Positions 13,239-20,795 of a stretch of 22,924 nt of DNA are shown piece after piece (the first letter of the stretch is position 1; every line of letters begins with the position of its first letter). The position numbers and the translations under genes are program-made. The notes below the pieces were generated by a model that saw nothing but the letters and a program-made list of their open reading frames with translations, did no database searches and was not told where the DNA came from. Location: positions 1-22,924 of the forward strand of contig CAYQDR010000076.1 of NCBI GenBank assembly GCA_964416315.1, read 5' to 3'. This DNA comes from CAYQDR01 sp964416315 (GTDB lineage: Bacteria; Methylomirabilota; Methylomirabilia; Rokubacteriales; DASRDR01).

Positions 13239-14408
13239 ATGGACTTGGCGCTCACCGAGGCGCAGGAGCTGATCCGCAAGGAGGTCCTCGCCCTCGCGAA
13301 GAGCTTCGGCTGGGAGTACTGGCGCGAGAAGGACCGGAAGGCCGAGTACCCCACCGAGTTCGTCGAGGCGTTCGCCCGCGCGGGCTGGCTCGGCATCGTC
13401 ATCCCCGAGGCGTACGGCGGCGCCGGCCTCGGCGTGACCGAGGCCGCGCTCATGCTGGAGGCGATCTGCGCGTCGGGGGCGGGGCTCTCGGGCGCCTCGC
13501 CGATCCACTTCGCCGTGTTCCCGGCGATGCCCATCATCAAGCACGGGAGCGAGGGGCTCCGCCGGCGGATCCTGCCGGGGATCGCCACGGGGGCGCTCAG
13601 CCTCGCGTTCGGGGTGACCGAGCCGAACGCCGGGACCGACACGAGCCGGATCCAGACCACGGCGCGCCGGGACGGGGCGGGATGGGTGATCACCGGCCGG
13701 AAGGTCTGGACCTCGAACGCCCGTCACTCGCAGAAGTTCCTGCTCCTGGCGCGCACGACGCCCTACGACGAGGTCGGCCCGCGGAAGCTCGAGGGGCTGA
13801 CGCTCTTCGTGGCGGACCTCGACCCGGCGACCGTCACGCTCCGGGAGATCGACAAGCTCGGGCGCGCGGCGGTGGACTCGAACGAGGTGATCATCGAGGG
13901 GCTGCGCGCGGCCGACGAAGACGTCGTCGGTGAGGTCGGCCGCGGCTTCTACCACCTCCTCGACTCGCTCAACCCCGAGCGCGCCCTGGTCGCGGCGGAG
14001 GCCGTCGGGATCGGCCGGGCCGCGCTCGAGCGGGCCGCGCAGTATGCCCGGGAGCGCGTGGTCTTCGACCGCCCGATCGGCCAGAACCAGGCGGTGGCCC
14101 ACCCGCTCGCGTTGGCGTGGGCGCGGCTCGAGGCGGCGTGGGCGCTGACGCTCCGCGCCGCGTGGCTGTTCGACCGCGGGCAGCCGTGCGGGGCGGAGGC
14201 GAACGCCTCGAAGCTCCTGGCGGCGGACGCGGGCTTCGAGGCGTGCGACGCGGCGCTGCAAACGTTCGGCGGCTTCGGCTACGCCAAGGAGTTCCACGTC
14301 GAGCGGCTGTGGCGCGAGGTGCGGCTGTACAAGATCGCGCCCGTGTCGCAGCAGATGGCCCTCAACTACCTGGCCGAGCGGGTCCTGGGGCTCCCGAAGT
14401 CCTACTAG
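13239..14408 (+). CDS. Acyl-CoA dehydrogenase family flavoprotein
   Basis: 389 aa, the usual length. FAD enzyme that oxidises acyl-CoA thioesters to enoyl-CoA in the cytoplasm. Visible: N-terminal helical domain to about 120, the flavin/substrate segment FGVTEPNAGTDTSRI (about 125-139), ITGRKVWTSNA (about 149-159), the C-terminal helix bundle with ERALVAAEAVGIGRAALERA, and QTFGGFGYAKEFHVERLWRE near 345-365. The usual IYEGT(S) that carries the catalytic Glu in many members is replaced by LYKIAPVSQQM, so the base may instead be a Glu on the earlier helix, as in isovaleryl- and long-chain enzymes, or the activity may be altered. The ending VLGLPKSY is common in this subgroup. A leaderless start is suggested by the TATACT 6 nt before the ATG. 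Confidence 0.92.
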   Translation: MDLALTEAQELIRKEVLALAKSFGWEYWREKDRKAEYPTEFVEAFARAGWLGIVIPEAYGGAGLGVTEAALMLEAICASGAGLSGASPIHFAVFPAMPIIKHGSEGLRRRILPGIATGALSLAFGVTEPNAGTDTSRIQTTARRDGAGWVITGRKVWTSNARHSQKFLLLARTTPYDEVGPRKLEGLTLFVADLDPATVTLREIDKLGRAAVDSNEVIIEGLRAADEDVVGEVGRGFYHLLDSLNPERALVAAEAVGIGRAALERAAQYARERVVFDRPIGQNQAVAHPLALAWARLEAAWALTLRAAWLFDRGQPCGAEANASKLLAADAGFEACDAALQTFGGFGYAKEFHVERLWREVRLYKIAPVSQQMALNYLAERVLGLPKSY

Positions 14409-14464
14409 TAGCGGCCCCGCCTGGGGCGGCGCGCTAGATGGACCGGCGGCCTCGGACCGTCTGA

Positions 14465-17041
14465 ATGAGCGTGGCACTCTCACGCTGGCTGCGGACCCAC
14501 CGCGCACTGGCGGCGTTCGCGGCGGGCGTGCTCCTGACTCTGGTCGCGCTCGCGGCCGTGGGGTATTTCGTCCTCGCCGACCAGCGGCGCGCCGCGCGGG
14601 TGCTCGGGCTCGCGCTCTCGCGCGCGCTGGCGCGGGAGGTCCGGATCGACCGGGTGACGGCGCTCGGCACGGACCGCGTCGTGATGCGCGGGGTGCGCCT
14701 GCCGCGGGCGGCGGGCTGGCCCGCGGAGGTCACCGTGGCCGAGATCGAGGCGACGGGGCCGCTCCTCGCTGTGGCCCGGGGCGATCGCGCGCCGCTCCGC
14801 CTCGTCGTGACCCGCCCGAGGCTCGACCTGCCGGAAGGCGGCGCTGTCGCCGGCCTCGGGCTGCTCGAGGGGCTGCGCGACGCTCTGGTGGGCACCCTCG
14901 CGGCGCCGCTCGTGCTCGATGTCGCGCTCACCGGCGGGGTCGCGCGCCGCGCGGGCGGCGACCTCGGCTTCGACCTCGTCCTCCGCAAGGCGCGCGGAGA
15001 GGGGCGGGTGGAGCTCACCCTGCGCGACGGCCGCGGTGCGCCGCTCCTCGTGACCGCGAACGCCTGGCTCGACGGGGAGACGGGACGACTCGCCCTCGCG
15101 GGCCGCGGGGGGCTCGGGGCGCTCGAGGCGTGGCTCGGCGACGGACGCGCGCCGGGCGGCCCGGATGGCGCGCTCGACGTCCGGCTCGACGCGGAGCTCC
15201 CGCGGGCCGAGCCCGCGCGCGTGCGCGGGAGCCTCGCCGTCGGCGACCTGTTCGGCGCCGAGGGTGAGGCGAGGTACGGGGACGGCGTGCTCCACGTCGC
15301 GCTCTCGCGGGTGACGGCCGACCTCGCGGCCGTCGCGGGGCTCGCGGGCTTCGGCTGGCGCCCGACCGGGCGGGCCGAGCTCGCCGACGTCGACCTGACG
15401 TGGCGGCGAGACGGCGGCGCGCTGCCGCGGGCCGGTGCCGCGGTGCGCGTCGCGGCGCTCGGGCTGCCGGCGGCGGCCGTCGGCGCCGACGTGGCGGCGG
15501 AGCGCGTCGAGGGACGGCTCGAGCTGGAGCCCGCGGCACCGGGGGCGCTCGTCCACGGCACGCTCAGGGCCGCGCGCCTGCGCGTCGCGTCGCTCGAGAT
15601 CGCGCCGGGCGCGGCGCGCTACCGCGTGCGCCTCGATGCGCGCGGCGCCCTGGCGCGTGCGGACCTGGAGGAGCTCGCCGCGCGCGTCGAGGGCGCGGCG
15701 TTGGGCGGGACGCTCGGTTACGACGGGGGGTCGGGCCGGGTCGAGGCGCGGCTCGGCGGCGAGGTGGTCGAGGCGGCGGACCTCGTGCGGTGGCTCTGGC
15801 CCGGCTGGCTCGGGCCCGCCGACCGGCTGCGCCTCACAGGGGCGCGGCTCGCGGCGTCGGGCCTCGACGCGCGCACGCTCCGGGCGGGGCGCGCGGCCCT
15901 CGAGGCGCAGGCCGTCGCCCTCCGGCGTGCCGACGGCGACCTGGCGGCGGACCGGAGCCTGCTGCGGGCCGACCTCGAGCCCGGCGGGATCACCCTCGCC
16001 TTCGACGCCGAGGCGCTGGCAGCCGACCTCCCGGCATTCCGCGGGGTCGTGCCGCGGCTCGGGAGCACGCTCGAGCTCGGCCGGCGGGCCGACGGGAGCC
16101 TCGAGCCGGCACGCGGCACGCTCACCGCGCGTGACGGCGCCGGGCACGAGCTCGGCGAGGCGCGCCTCGGCCCCGGCTCGGCGCCCGGGCGGCTCCAGCT
16201 CGCGGCCCGGCTCCCTGACCTCTCGCGCCTCGATCGCTGGTGGCCGCGGATCCCGCGGGAGCTCACCGGGTCAGCGGGCGTCGACGTCGAGCTCCGCGGG
16301 CCGGGCTTCGGCGCAGCGGATGGACGCGTCGCCCTCCGGGTGCCGTCCGCGGAGGTGGCGGGCGGGAAGGTCTCGCTCCGCGACCTCGTGGCCGAGCTGC
16401 CCGTCCGGCGCGGGAGCGAGGTGGCCGGGGAACCGCGATGGGGGAAGGTCGAAATCGCGGAGCTGATCGCCTACGGGGTCGTCGCGCGCGACGTCACGAC
16501 CCCGGCGCGCGTCTGGAACGACCGGCTCGCCTTGAACGATCTCGCCTACGCTCTGTATTCTGGGGGTGGGAAGGGCTGGGCCGAGTTGGAGCTCGAAGCG
16601 GCGGGGCCGTTCGCGCGCGGCTCGCTCTCGGGGGAGCGCGTCCGCGTCGAGGAGTTCGTCAGCGCCTACGGGATCCGGGGTGGCACGATGACGGGGCTGC
16701 TGAACTACAAGCTCGACTTCCAGTACCGGGGCGGGCGGCTCGGCGTCAACGGGCGGTTCGAGGTCCCGAAGGGGGGCACGGTGAACATCGAGATCCTGAC
16801 CCGCCTGCTCGCCTACGCCGAGTCGGACCCCACGGGGATCCTCCGCGAGACGCTCCAGAACCTACGGGCCTTCGAGTACAAGTCCGCCGAGGCCGACGTG
16901 CATTCGGCGGGCGACGACATCCGGGCGAGCCTGGCGCTCCGCGGGCGCGAGCAGTTCGGGATCTTCCCGCCCAAGGTGCGGGAGATCAACATCCGCGACA
17001 TGCCGCTCTCGTTCCTCGCGCGCCAGTTCCCCGGGAACTGA
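14465..17041 (+). CDS. AsmA-superfamily YdbH-like intermembrane lipid transport protein
   Basis: 858 aa from ATG 14465. One N-terminal membrane helix (about 16-38, AFAAGVLLTLVALAAVGYFVL) anchors a long periplasmic region rich in short beta-strands, as in AsmA/TamB/YdbH proteins that form a hydrophobic groove bridging inner and outer membranes for phospholipid transport. The C-terminal block (about 740-858) carries the best family match: GGTMTGLLNYKLDFQYRGG, FEVPKGGTVNIEI, ESDPTGILRETLQNLRAFEY, GREQFGIFPPKVREINIRDM. The assignment is backed by the next gene, a DUF1318/YdbL-type lipoprotein 14 bp downstream, since E. coli YdbH works with YnbE and YdbL. No ribosome site is seen before the start. 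Codon use is extremely GC-rich, like the neighbours. Confidence 0.8.
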   Translation: MSVALSRWLRTHRALAAFAAGVLLTLVALAAVGYFVLADQRRAARVLGLALSRALAREVRIDRVTALGTDRVVMRGVRLPRAAGWPAEVTVAEIEATGPLLAVARGDRAPLRLVVTRPRLDLPEGGAVAGLGLLEGLRDALVGTLAAPLVLDVALTGGVARRAGGDLGFDLVLRKARGEGRVELTLRDGRGAPLLVTANAWLDGETGRLALAGRGGLGALEAWLGDGRAPGGPDGALDVRLDAELPRAEPARVRGSLAVGDLFGAEGEARYGDGVLHVALSRVTADLAAVAGLAGFGWRPTGRAELADVDLTWRRDGGALPRAGAAVRVAALGLPAAAVGADVAAERVEGRLELEPAAPGALVHGTLRAARLRVASLEIAPGAARYRVRLDARGALARADLEELAARVEGAALGGTLGYDGGSGRVEARLGGEVVEAADLVRWLWPGWLGPADRLRLTGARLAASGLDARTLRAGRAALEAQAVALRRADGDLAADRSLLRADLEPGGITLAFDAEALAADLPAFRGVVPRLGSTLELGRRADGSLEPARGTLTARDGAGHELGEARLGPGSAPGRLQLAARLPDLSRLDRWWPRIPRELTGSAGVDVELRGPGFGAADGRVALRVPSAEVAGGKVSLRDLVAELPVRRGSEVAGEPRWGKVEIAELIAYGVVARDVTTPARVWNDRLALNDLAYALYSGGGKGWAELELEAAGPFARGSLSGERVRVEEFVSAYGIRGGTMTGLLNYKLDFQYRGGRLGVNGRFEVPKGGTVNIEILTRLLAYAESDPTGILRETLQNLRAFEYKSAEADVHSAGDDIRASLALRGREQFGIFPPKVREINIRDMPLSFLARQFPGN

Positions 17042-17055
17042 GGAGAACGACGACG

Positions 17056-17682
17056 ATGGATGTGACGCTGACCCCTCGCGCGCGGCGTGTGCTCCGGCTC
17101 GCGAGCCTCGCGGGGCTCCTCGCCCTGGTCGCGGCCTGCGTGCCGGTGACCGTGAACATCGTCTTCCCCCAGGACAAGCTCGAGGGGGCGGCGAGCCGGA
17201 TCGAGGACATGGTGCGGAGCCCCGAGAACCCGAAGCCACCGGCCCCGCCGAAGAAGGAGCCTCAGAGCCGGCTCTCGCAGCCCCTGCTCGCCGCGGCCGG
17301 CCCGGGCGAGGCGGCGGCGGAGAACCGCACGATCGTGATCGCGCAGGAGCCCCGCGTGGACACCCCCGAGATCCGGCGGGCGGTCGCCTCGCGGAACGCG
17401 CGCTTCGGGGAGATGCAGCAGTGGAAGGGGCGCGGCTGCATCGGCGAGAGCAACCAGGGGCTCGTCGAGGCGCGGCCGGGGCAGGGGTGCGGCGACCTCG
17501 GGAGGCTCATCGGCGCGGAGAACGCGGACCGCCAGTTGATCATGGACACCTTCATGCGGCAGAACAACATCCCGGCCTCCGACGCGGGCCGGGTGCGGGC
17601 CGCGTTCGCCAAGACCAACCGCGACCGGGCGCAGGCCGGGGAGTGGATCCAGCAGGACAACGGCCAGTGGGTCAAGAAGTAG
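17056..17682 (+). CDS. DUF1318 (YdbL-like) lipoprotein
   Basis: 208 aa from ATG 17056, with AGGAG about 10 nt upstream. Signal peptide with a lipobox LVAAC (C28), so it is a lipoprotein of the periplasm or outer membrane. Residues 29-54 (VPVTVNIVFPQDKLEGAASR) match the VTVNIYFP start typical of DUF1318 lipoproteins. A proline-rich linker follows (57-72), then the YdbL-like domain (about 105-208): IRRAVASRNARFGEM, GCIGESNQGLVEARP, AENADRQLIMDTFMRQNNI, AGEWIQQDNGQWVKK. In E. coli YdbL is a chaperone-like periplasmic partner and YnbE a small lipoprotein of YdbH; here both roles may be merged in one protein, an inference from the lipobox and the domain. Placed 14 bp after the YdbH-like gene. Confidence 0.88.
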   Translation: MDVTLTPRARRVLRLASLAGLLALVAACVPVTVNIVFPQDKLEGAASRIEDMVRSPENPKPPAPPKKEPQSRLSQPLLAAAGPGEAAAENRTIVIAQEPRVDTPEIRRAVASRNARFGEMQQWKGRGCIGESNQGLVEARPGQGCGDLGRLIGAENADRQLIMDTFMRQNNIPASDAGRVRAAFAKTNRDRAQAGEWIQQDNGQWVKK

Positions 17683-17695
17683 CGCGCCCGACCTG

Positions 17696-18394
17696 ATGGC
17701 GCTCCGCGCGGTCTTCCTCGACGCGGGCAACACCCTTCTGACGCTCGACTACGAGGCCATCGCCGGGCGGATCCGGGCGGCCGGCCACGCCGTGACGGCG
17801 GACGCGGTGCGGCTGGCGGAGTACGGCGCGCGCGTCCGCCTCGACCCGCATCTCCGCGGCCCGCGCTCGACCGAGGCCCCCGACATCTTCCAGCTCTACC
17901 TCCGCTATCTCCTCGAGGCCCTGGCGATCGCGTGGGGGCCGGGCGCCGAGCGGATCGCCGCCGACCTCCGGGGGATCAACCCGCCCTACGGGCTCTGGTC
18001 GGTCGCCGTCCCCGAGGCCCCGGCGGTGCTGGATCGCCTGCGACGGCGCGGGCTGCGCCTCGCGGTGGTGTCGAACTCGAACGGCACGGTGGCGGAGATT
18101 CTCGGGAAGGTCGGGCTCGCCGACCGGGTGGACGCGATCGTGGACTCCGGGCTCGTGGGGGCGGAGAAGCCCGACCCGCGGATCTTCCAGCACGCCGCGG
18201 CGGCGCTGGGCGTGAGCCCCGAGGAGGCGGTCCACGTGGGCGATCTGTACGCTGTGGACGTTTTGGGCGCGCGGGCCGCGGGCTGCCAGGCCATCCTCCT
18301 CGACCCGGCCGGCGCCTGGACCGACGCCGACTGCCCGAAAGCCCCGGACCTGCCCGCCGCGGCGCAGCTCGTCGAGGCCGCCCTCGCCTCCTGA
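17696..18394 (+). CDS. HAD-superfamily hydrolase (HAD-IA)
   Basis: 232 aa from ATG 17696, 13 bp after the DUF1318 gene and so likely in the same transcript. Motif I FLDAGNTLL (nucleophile D9), motif II VVSNSNG, Lys motif AEKPDPRIF, motif IV HVGDLYAVDVLGARAAG: a HAD-IA hydrolase with a helical cap inserted after motif I. As in the other HAD protein in this window, the D+2 acid is missing (Gly11), so it may not be a standard phosphatase. Substrate unknown. Its presence next to the YdbH pair may be coincidental. Confidence 0.87.
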   Translation: MALRAVFLDAGNTLLTLDYEAIAGRIRAAGHAVTADAVRLAEYGARVRLDPHLRGPRSTEAPDIFQLYLRYLLEALAIAWGPGAERIAADLRGINPPYGLWSVAVPEAPAVLDRLRRRGLRLAVVSNSNGTVAEILGKVGLADRVDAIVDSGLVGAEKPDPRIFQHAAAALGVSPEEAVHVGDLYAVDVLGARAAGCQAILLDPAGAWTDADCPKAPDLPAAAQLVEAALAS

Positions 18395-18409
18395 GGGGGC
18401 CGACGCTCT

Positions 18410-18423
18410 CCCTCCGGGGAGGG
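18410..18423 (+). terminator. Hairpin after the HAD gene
   Basis: CCCTCC (18410-18415) and GGAGGG (18418-18423) form a 6-bp stem with a GG centre, 16 bp past the HAD stop. Flanked by GCTCT and GCGCG, it looks like a shortened member of the CTCTCCC/GGGAGAG repeat family at 4031 and 13190. No T-run follows. The rest of 18424-18541 shows no gene. Confidence 0.35.
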
Positions 18424-18559
18424 CGCGCGGGGGCTGGCGGGCCGTCAGCTCGGGGGTTTGTGAACGGTCGCCCCGGAGTAGTAGCATGGGGGCGCGCTGC
18501 CGGGTCGGGCGACCGGGGCGGCACCGGCCAGAACCGGGCGTGTGAGGGTGCACTGGGCT

Positions 18560-20065
18560 ATGCGGCTTGCGCCGAAGATCTTCCTCGCCAATGCGGTCGT
18601 CATCGTGATCCTCGTCGGGGTCGCCGCTTGGACCCTCACGGAGGTCGCCAAGCTGATCGGCACCCACCGGGACATCGTGGTCCGCGCCGCGGACGTCCTC
18701 CGGGTCGAGGCGTCGCTTCGCGAGCGGGTCGGTCAGGTCCACCGGTTCGAGATGCGCGCCCTGGTGTTCGGCGACCGCGAGTATGCGAGGGTCTCGAGCC
18801 AGGAGGCGGGCCGGATCGAGAAGAGCCTCGGTCAGCTGCACCAGCTCCTGACGACCGACGCGGAGCGCGCGCAGGCGCGCCAGGCGATCCGGGCGTTCGC
18901 CCACTATCGGGCGACGGTCGGCAAGGCGCGCGAGCTCCACGCCCGCGGCGACGTGAACGGAGCGTCGCGTGTCCTGGAGACCGAGGCCCGGCCGGCCATC
19001 GACCGCGTCGCGACCGAGCTCGACGCCCTCATCACCCTCACGCAGGCGGCGCTCTACGAGACCCAGACCGCTGCAAAGGCCGCTCTGGGGGAGGCCAAGA
19101 CCGAGGCCGCCCGGCTCCGGGAGCGGACGTGGAATGTCGTGATCGTCGCCCTGATCGCCGCGGTCATCGCCGCGCTCCTGGGGACGGGCATCATCGCCGT
19201 GCGCATGACGCGGTCGCTGCGCCGCCTGGCGACGGCGACCGAGGCCATCGCCGAGGGCTCCTTCCGGGAGCCGATCCCCGTCGGGACGACCGACGAGATC
19301 GGAGCCCTCGCGCGCTCCTTCAACCGCATGGCGGAGCGGCTGCGCGAGATCGACGCGCTGAAGGAGCAGTTTTACGCGACCATGTCGCACGAGCTGCGAT
19401 CGCCGCTGACGTCGGCCCGCGAGGCGGCCCACCTCCTCGAGCAGGGCGGCCCGGGGCCGCTCACGCCGAAGCAGGAGAAGCTGGTCTCGATCATCCATCG
19501 GAGCACCGACCGCCTGCTCCGGCTCGTGAGTCAGGTCCTCGATCTCTCTCGCCTCTCCGCGGGGCTCCTGCCGCTCGAGCACCGGCCCTTCGGCCTCGAG
19601 CGGGCCGCGCGACGCGCGGTGAAGGAGCTGCGCGTCCAGGCCGAGGAGAAGGGGGTGACCCTGGGATACGAGTGCGGGCCAGGCACCTTCGACATGGTCG
19701 GTGACGAGGACCGGATGGTCCAGGTGCTGATCAACCTCGTCGCGAACGGGATCCGCTTCACGCCCGCCGGCGGCTCGGTGACCGTGCGGCTGGCCGACGC
19801 CGGTGCCGACATGGAGATCCAGGTCGAGGACACGGGCGTCGGCATCCCGGCCGACGCGCTGCCGTTCGTCTTCGAGCGATTCCGCCAAGCCCACTCCGGA
19901 AAGGGCGGCTCGGGGCTCGGGCTCGCGATCGTCCGGGGGCTGGTCGAGGCGCACGGCGGGCGCGTGAGCGTCGAGTCGCAGGAGGGCAAAGGCACCCGAT
20001 TCGTCGTCGTCATTCCCCGGCAGGCGCCCGCCGCGATTGCCGAGGCCACCGCCGACCCGACATGA
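18560..20065 (+). CDS. Sensor histidine kinase (GlrK/QseE-like architecture)
   Basis: 501 aa from ATG 18560 (GTG 18542 would add six residues). TM1 about 8-26, a helical periplasmic sensor about 30-188 of four-helix-bundle type with coiled-coil character, TM2 about 192-214, HAMP about 215-265, HisKA with phospho-acceptor H277 in ATMSHELRSPLTS, and a HATPase_c domain: N-box INLVANGIRFTP (391-402), G1 DTGVGIP (424-430), F-box FERF (438-441), G2 GGSGLGLA (449-456). All catalytic motifs are present, so it should autophosphorylate. The stop overlaps the ATG of the small lipoprotein (ATGA), and a receiver-only regulator follows. Kinase plus lipoprotein plus regulator order recalls E. coli glrK-qseG-glrR. 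Confidence 0.93.
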   Translation: MRLAPKIFLANAVVIVILVGVAAWTLTEVAKLIGTHRDIVVRAADVLRVEASLRERVGQVHRFEMRALVFGDREYARVSSQEAGRIEKSLGQLHQLLTTDAERAQARQAIRAFAHYRATVGKARELHARGDVNGASRVLETEARPAIDRVATELDALITLTQAALYETQTAAKAALGEAKTEAARLRERTWNVVIVALIAAVIAALLGTGIIAVRMTRSLRRLATATEAIAEGSFREPIPVGTTDEIGALARSFNRMAERLREIDALKEQFYATMSHELRSPLTSAREAAHLLEQGGPGPLTPKQEKLVSIIHRSTDRLLRLVSQVLDLSRLSAGLLPLEHRPFGLERAARRAVKELRVQAEEKGVTLGYECGPGTFDMVGDEDRMVQVLINLVANGIRFTPAGGSVTVRLADAGADMEIQVEDTGVGIPADALPFVFERFRQAHSGKGGSGLGLAIVRGLVEAHGGRVSVESQEGKGTRFVVVIPRQAPAAIAEATADPT

Positions 20066-20370
20066 GTTCCCGCCCGCTGACCCTCGTCCTGGGGTTGCTG
20101 GTGTCGGGCTGCGCGATGTTCTCGCCGCAGTCTTCCCGGCTCCTCGCGCGCGCCGACGAGCAGCTGGTCGTGGGGCAGTATCGCCGCGCCCTGGGCCTCT
20201 ACGACGAGTTTCTGAAGGCCTATCCGACGGACCCGGCCGCACCGCGCGCGCGAGCCACGAGGAACGTGCTCGACCGGCTGCTCTCATCGCAGGCCGAGAT
20301 CGAGCGCCTCAAGGTGGATCTGGAGCGACTGCGCAGCATCGATCTACCTCGGGAGCCACAGAAGCGTTGA
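20062..20370 (+). CDS. Small TPR-like lipoprotein (QseG-like position)
   Basis: 102 aa from ATG 20062, overlapping the kinase stop by 4 bp. Signal peptide with lipobox LVSGC (C17). Residues 28-65 (ARADEQLVVGQYRRALGLYD onward) look like a single tetratricopeptide-type helix pair, followed by a coiled coil ending ERLKVDLERLRSID. E. coli QseG (YfhG), encoded between glrK and glrR, is also a small lipoprotein; it interacts with and modulates the kinase GlrK. By analogy this protein may report envelope state to the kinase. That role is inferred from position and type, not from a clear sequence match. Confidence 0.8.
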   Translation: MSSRPLTLVLGLLVSGCAMFSPQSSRLLARADEQLVVGQYRRALGLYDEFLKAYPTDPAAPRARATRNVLDRLLSSQAEIERLKVDLERLRSIDLPREPQKR

Positions 20371-20411
20371 GGGGTCGCTTGGTGTGAGGGAGAGCCCCGC
20401 GCGCCGCGGCG

Positions 20412-20795
20412 ATGGATAAGTCGTCGATCCTGATCATCGACAACGACGAGAGCCTCGTCGCCTTCCTGGCCTTCTTCTTCGAGGACCGGGGGTTCCGGGT
20501 CTACACGGCGACGGATGGAACCGAGGGCATTCAGCTCGCGCTCCAGCACAAGCCCCCGGTCATCGTCTCCGACATGATGATGGGGCAGATGCACGGGTCC
20601 GACGTCCTGCAGGCCATCCGGTCACACCCGGAGCTCGCCCGCACCATCGTGATCATCATGTCGGCGAAGTCCTACAAGGCCGACATCGACCGCGCCAAGG
20701 AGCTCGGCGCCCACGACTACGTCGTCAAGCCGTTCAGGACCGAAGAGCTCCTCGCGGTCGTCGAGCGCCACCTGTCGTCAGCGGACGCCCAATAG
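20412..20795 (+). CDS. Receiver-only response regulator (CheY-like)
   Basis: 127 aa from ATG 20412: a single REC domain with no output domain. Acidic pocket D10/D12 (LIIDNDES), phospho-acceptor D54 (IVSDMMMG), Ser84 (IMSAKS), and Lys106 (VVKPF) are in place, so it should accept phosphate from the kinase two genes upstream. As it lacks a DNA-binding part, output must come by protein contact. Its stop codon TAG (20793-20795) is followed at once by the ATG of an MBL-fold hydrolase, with no spacer, which makes that enzyme the best candidate partner. Confidence 0.93.
   Translation: MDKSSILIIDNDESLVAFLAFFFEDRGFRVYTATDGTEGIQLALQHKPPVIVSDMMMGQMHGSDVLQAIRSHPELARTIVIIMSAKSYKADIDRAKELGAHDYVVKPFRTEELLAVVERHLSSADAQ

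Noticed and set aside
11879..13693. 604-codon minus-strand frame spanning higB promoter, amidohydrolase and acyl-CoA dehydrogenase
   Set aside because: Overlaps three supported features in other frames and gives an Arg/Pro-rich product with no domain.
18477..18487. TAGTAGCAT as kinase promoter
   Set aside because: About 75 bp upstream of the start and without a -35; not strong enough to list as a feature.
17672..20287. 871-codon open frame on the minus strand
   Set aside because: It lies opposite the HAD gene, the histidine kinase and the lipoprotein, all with intact motifs. The frame is an artefact of GC-rich third positions, and its translation is Arg/Gly/Asp-rich with no recognisable domain.
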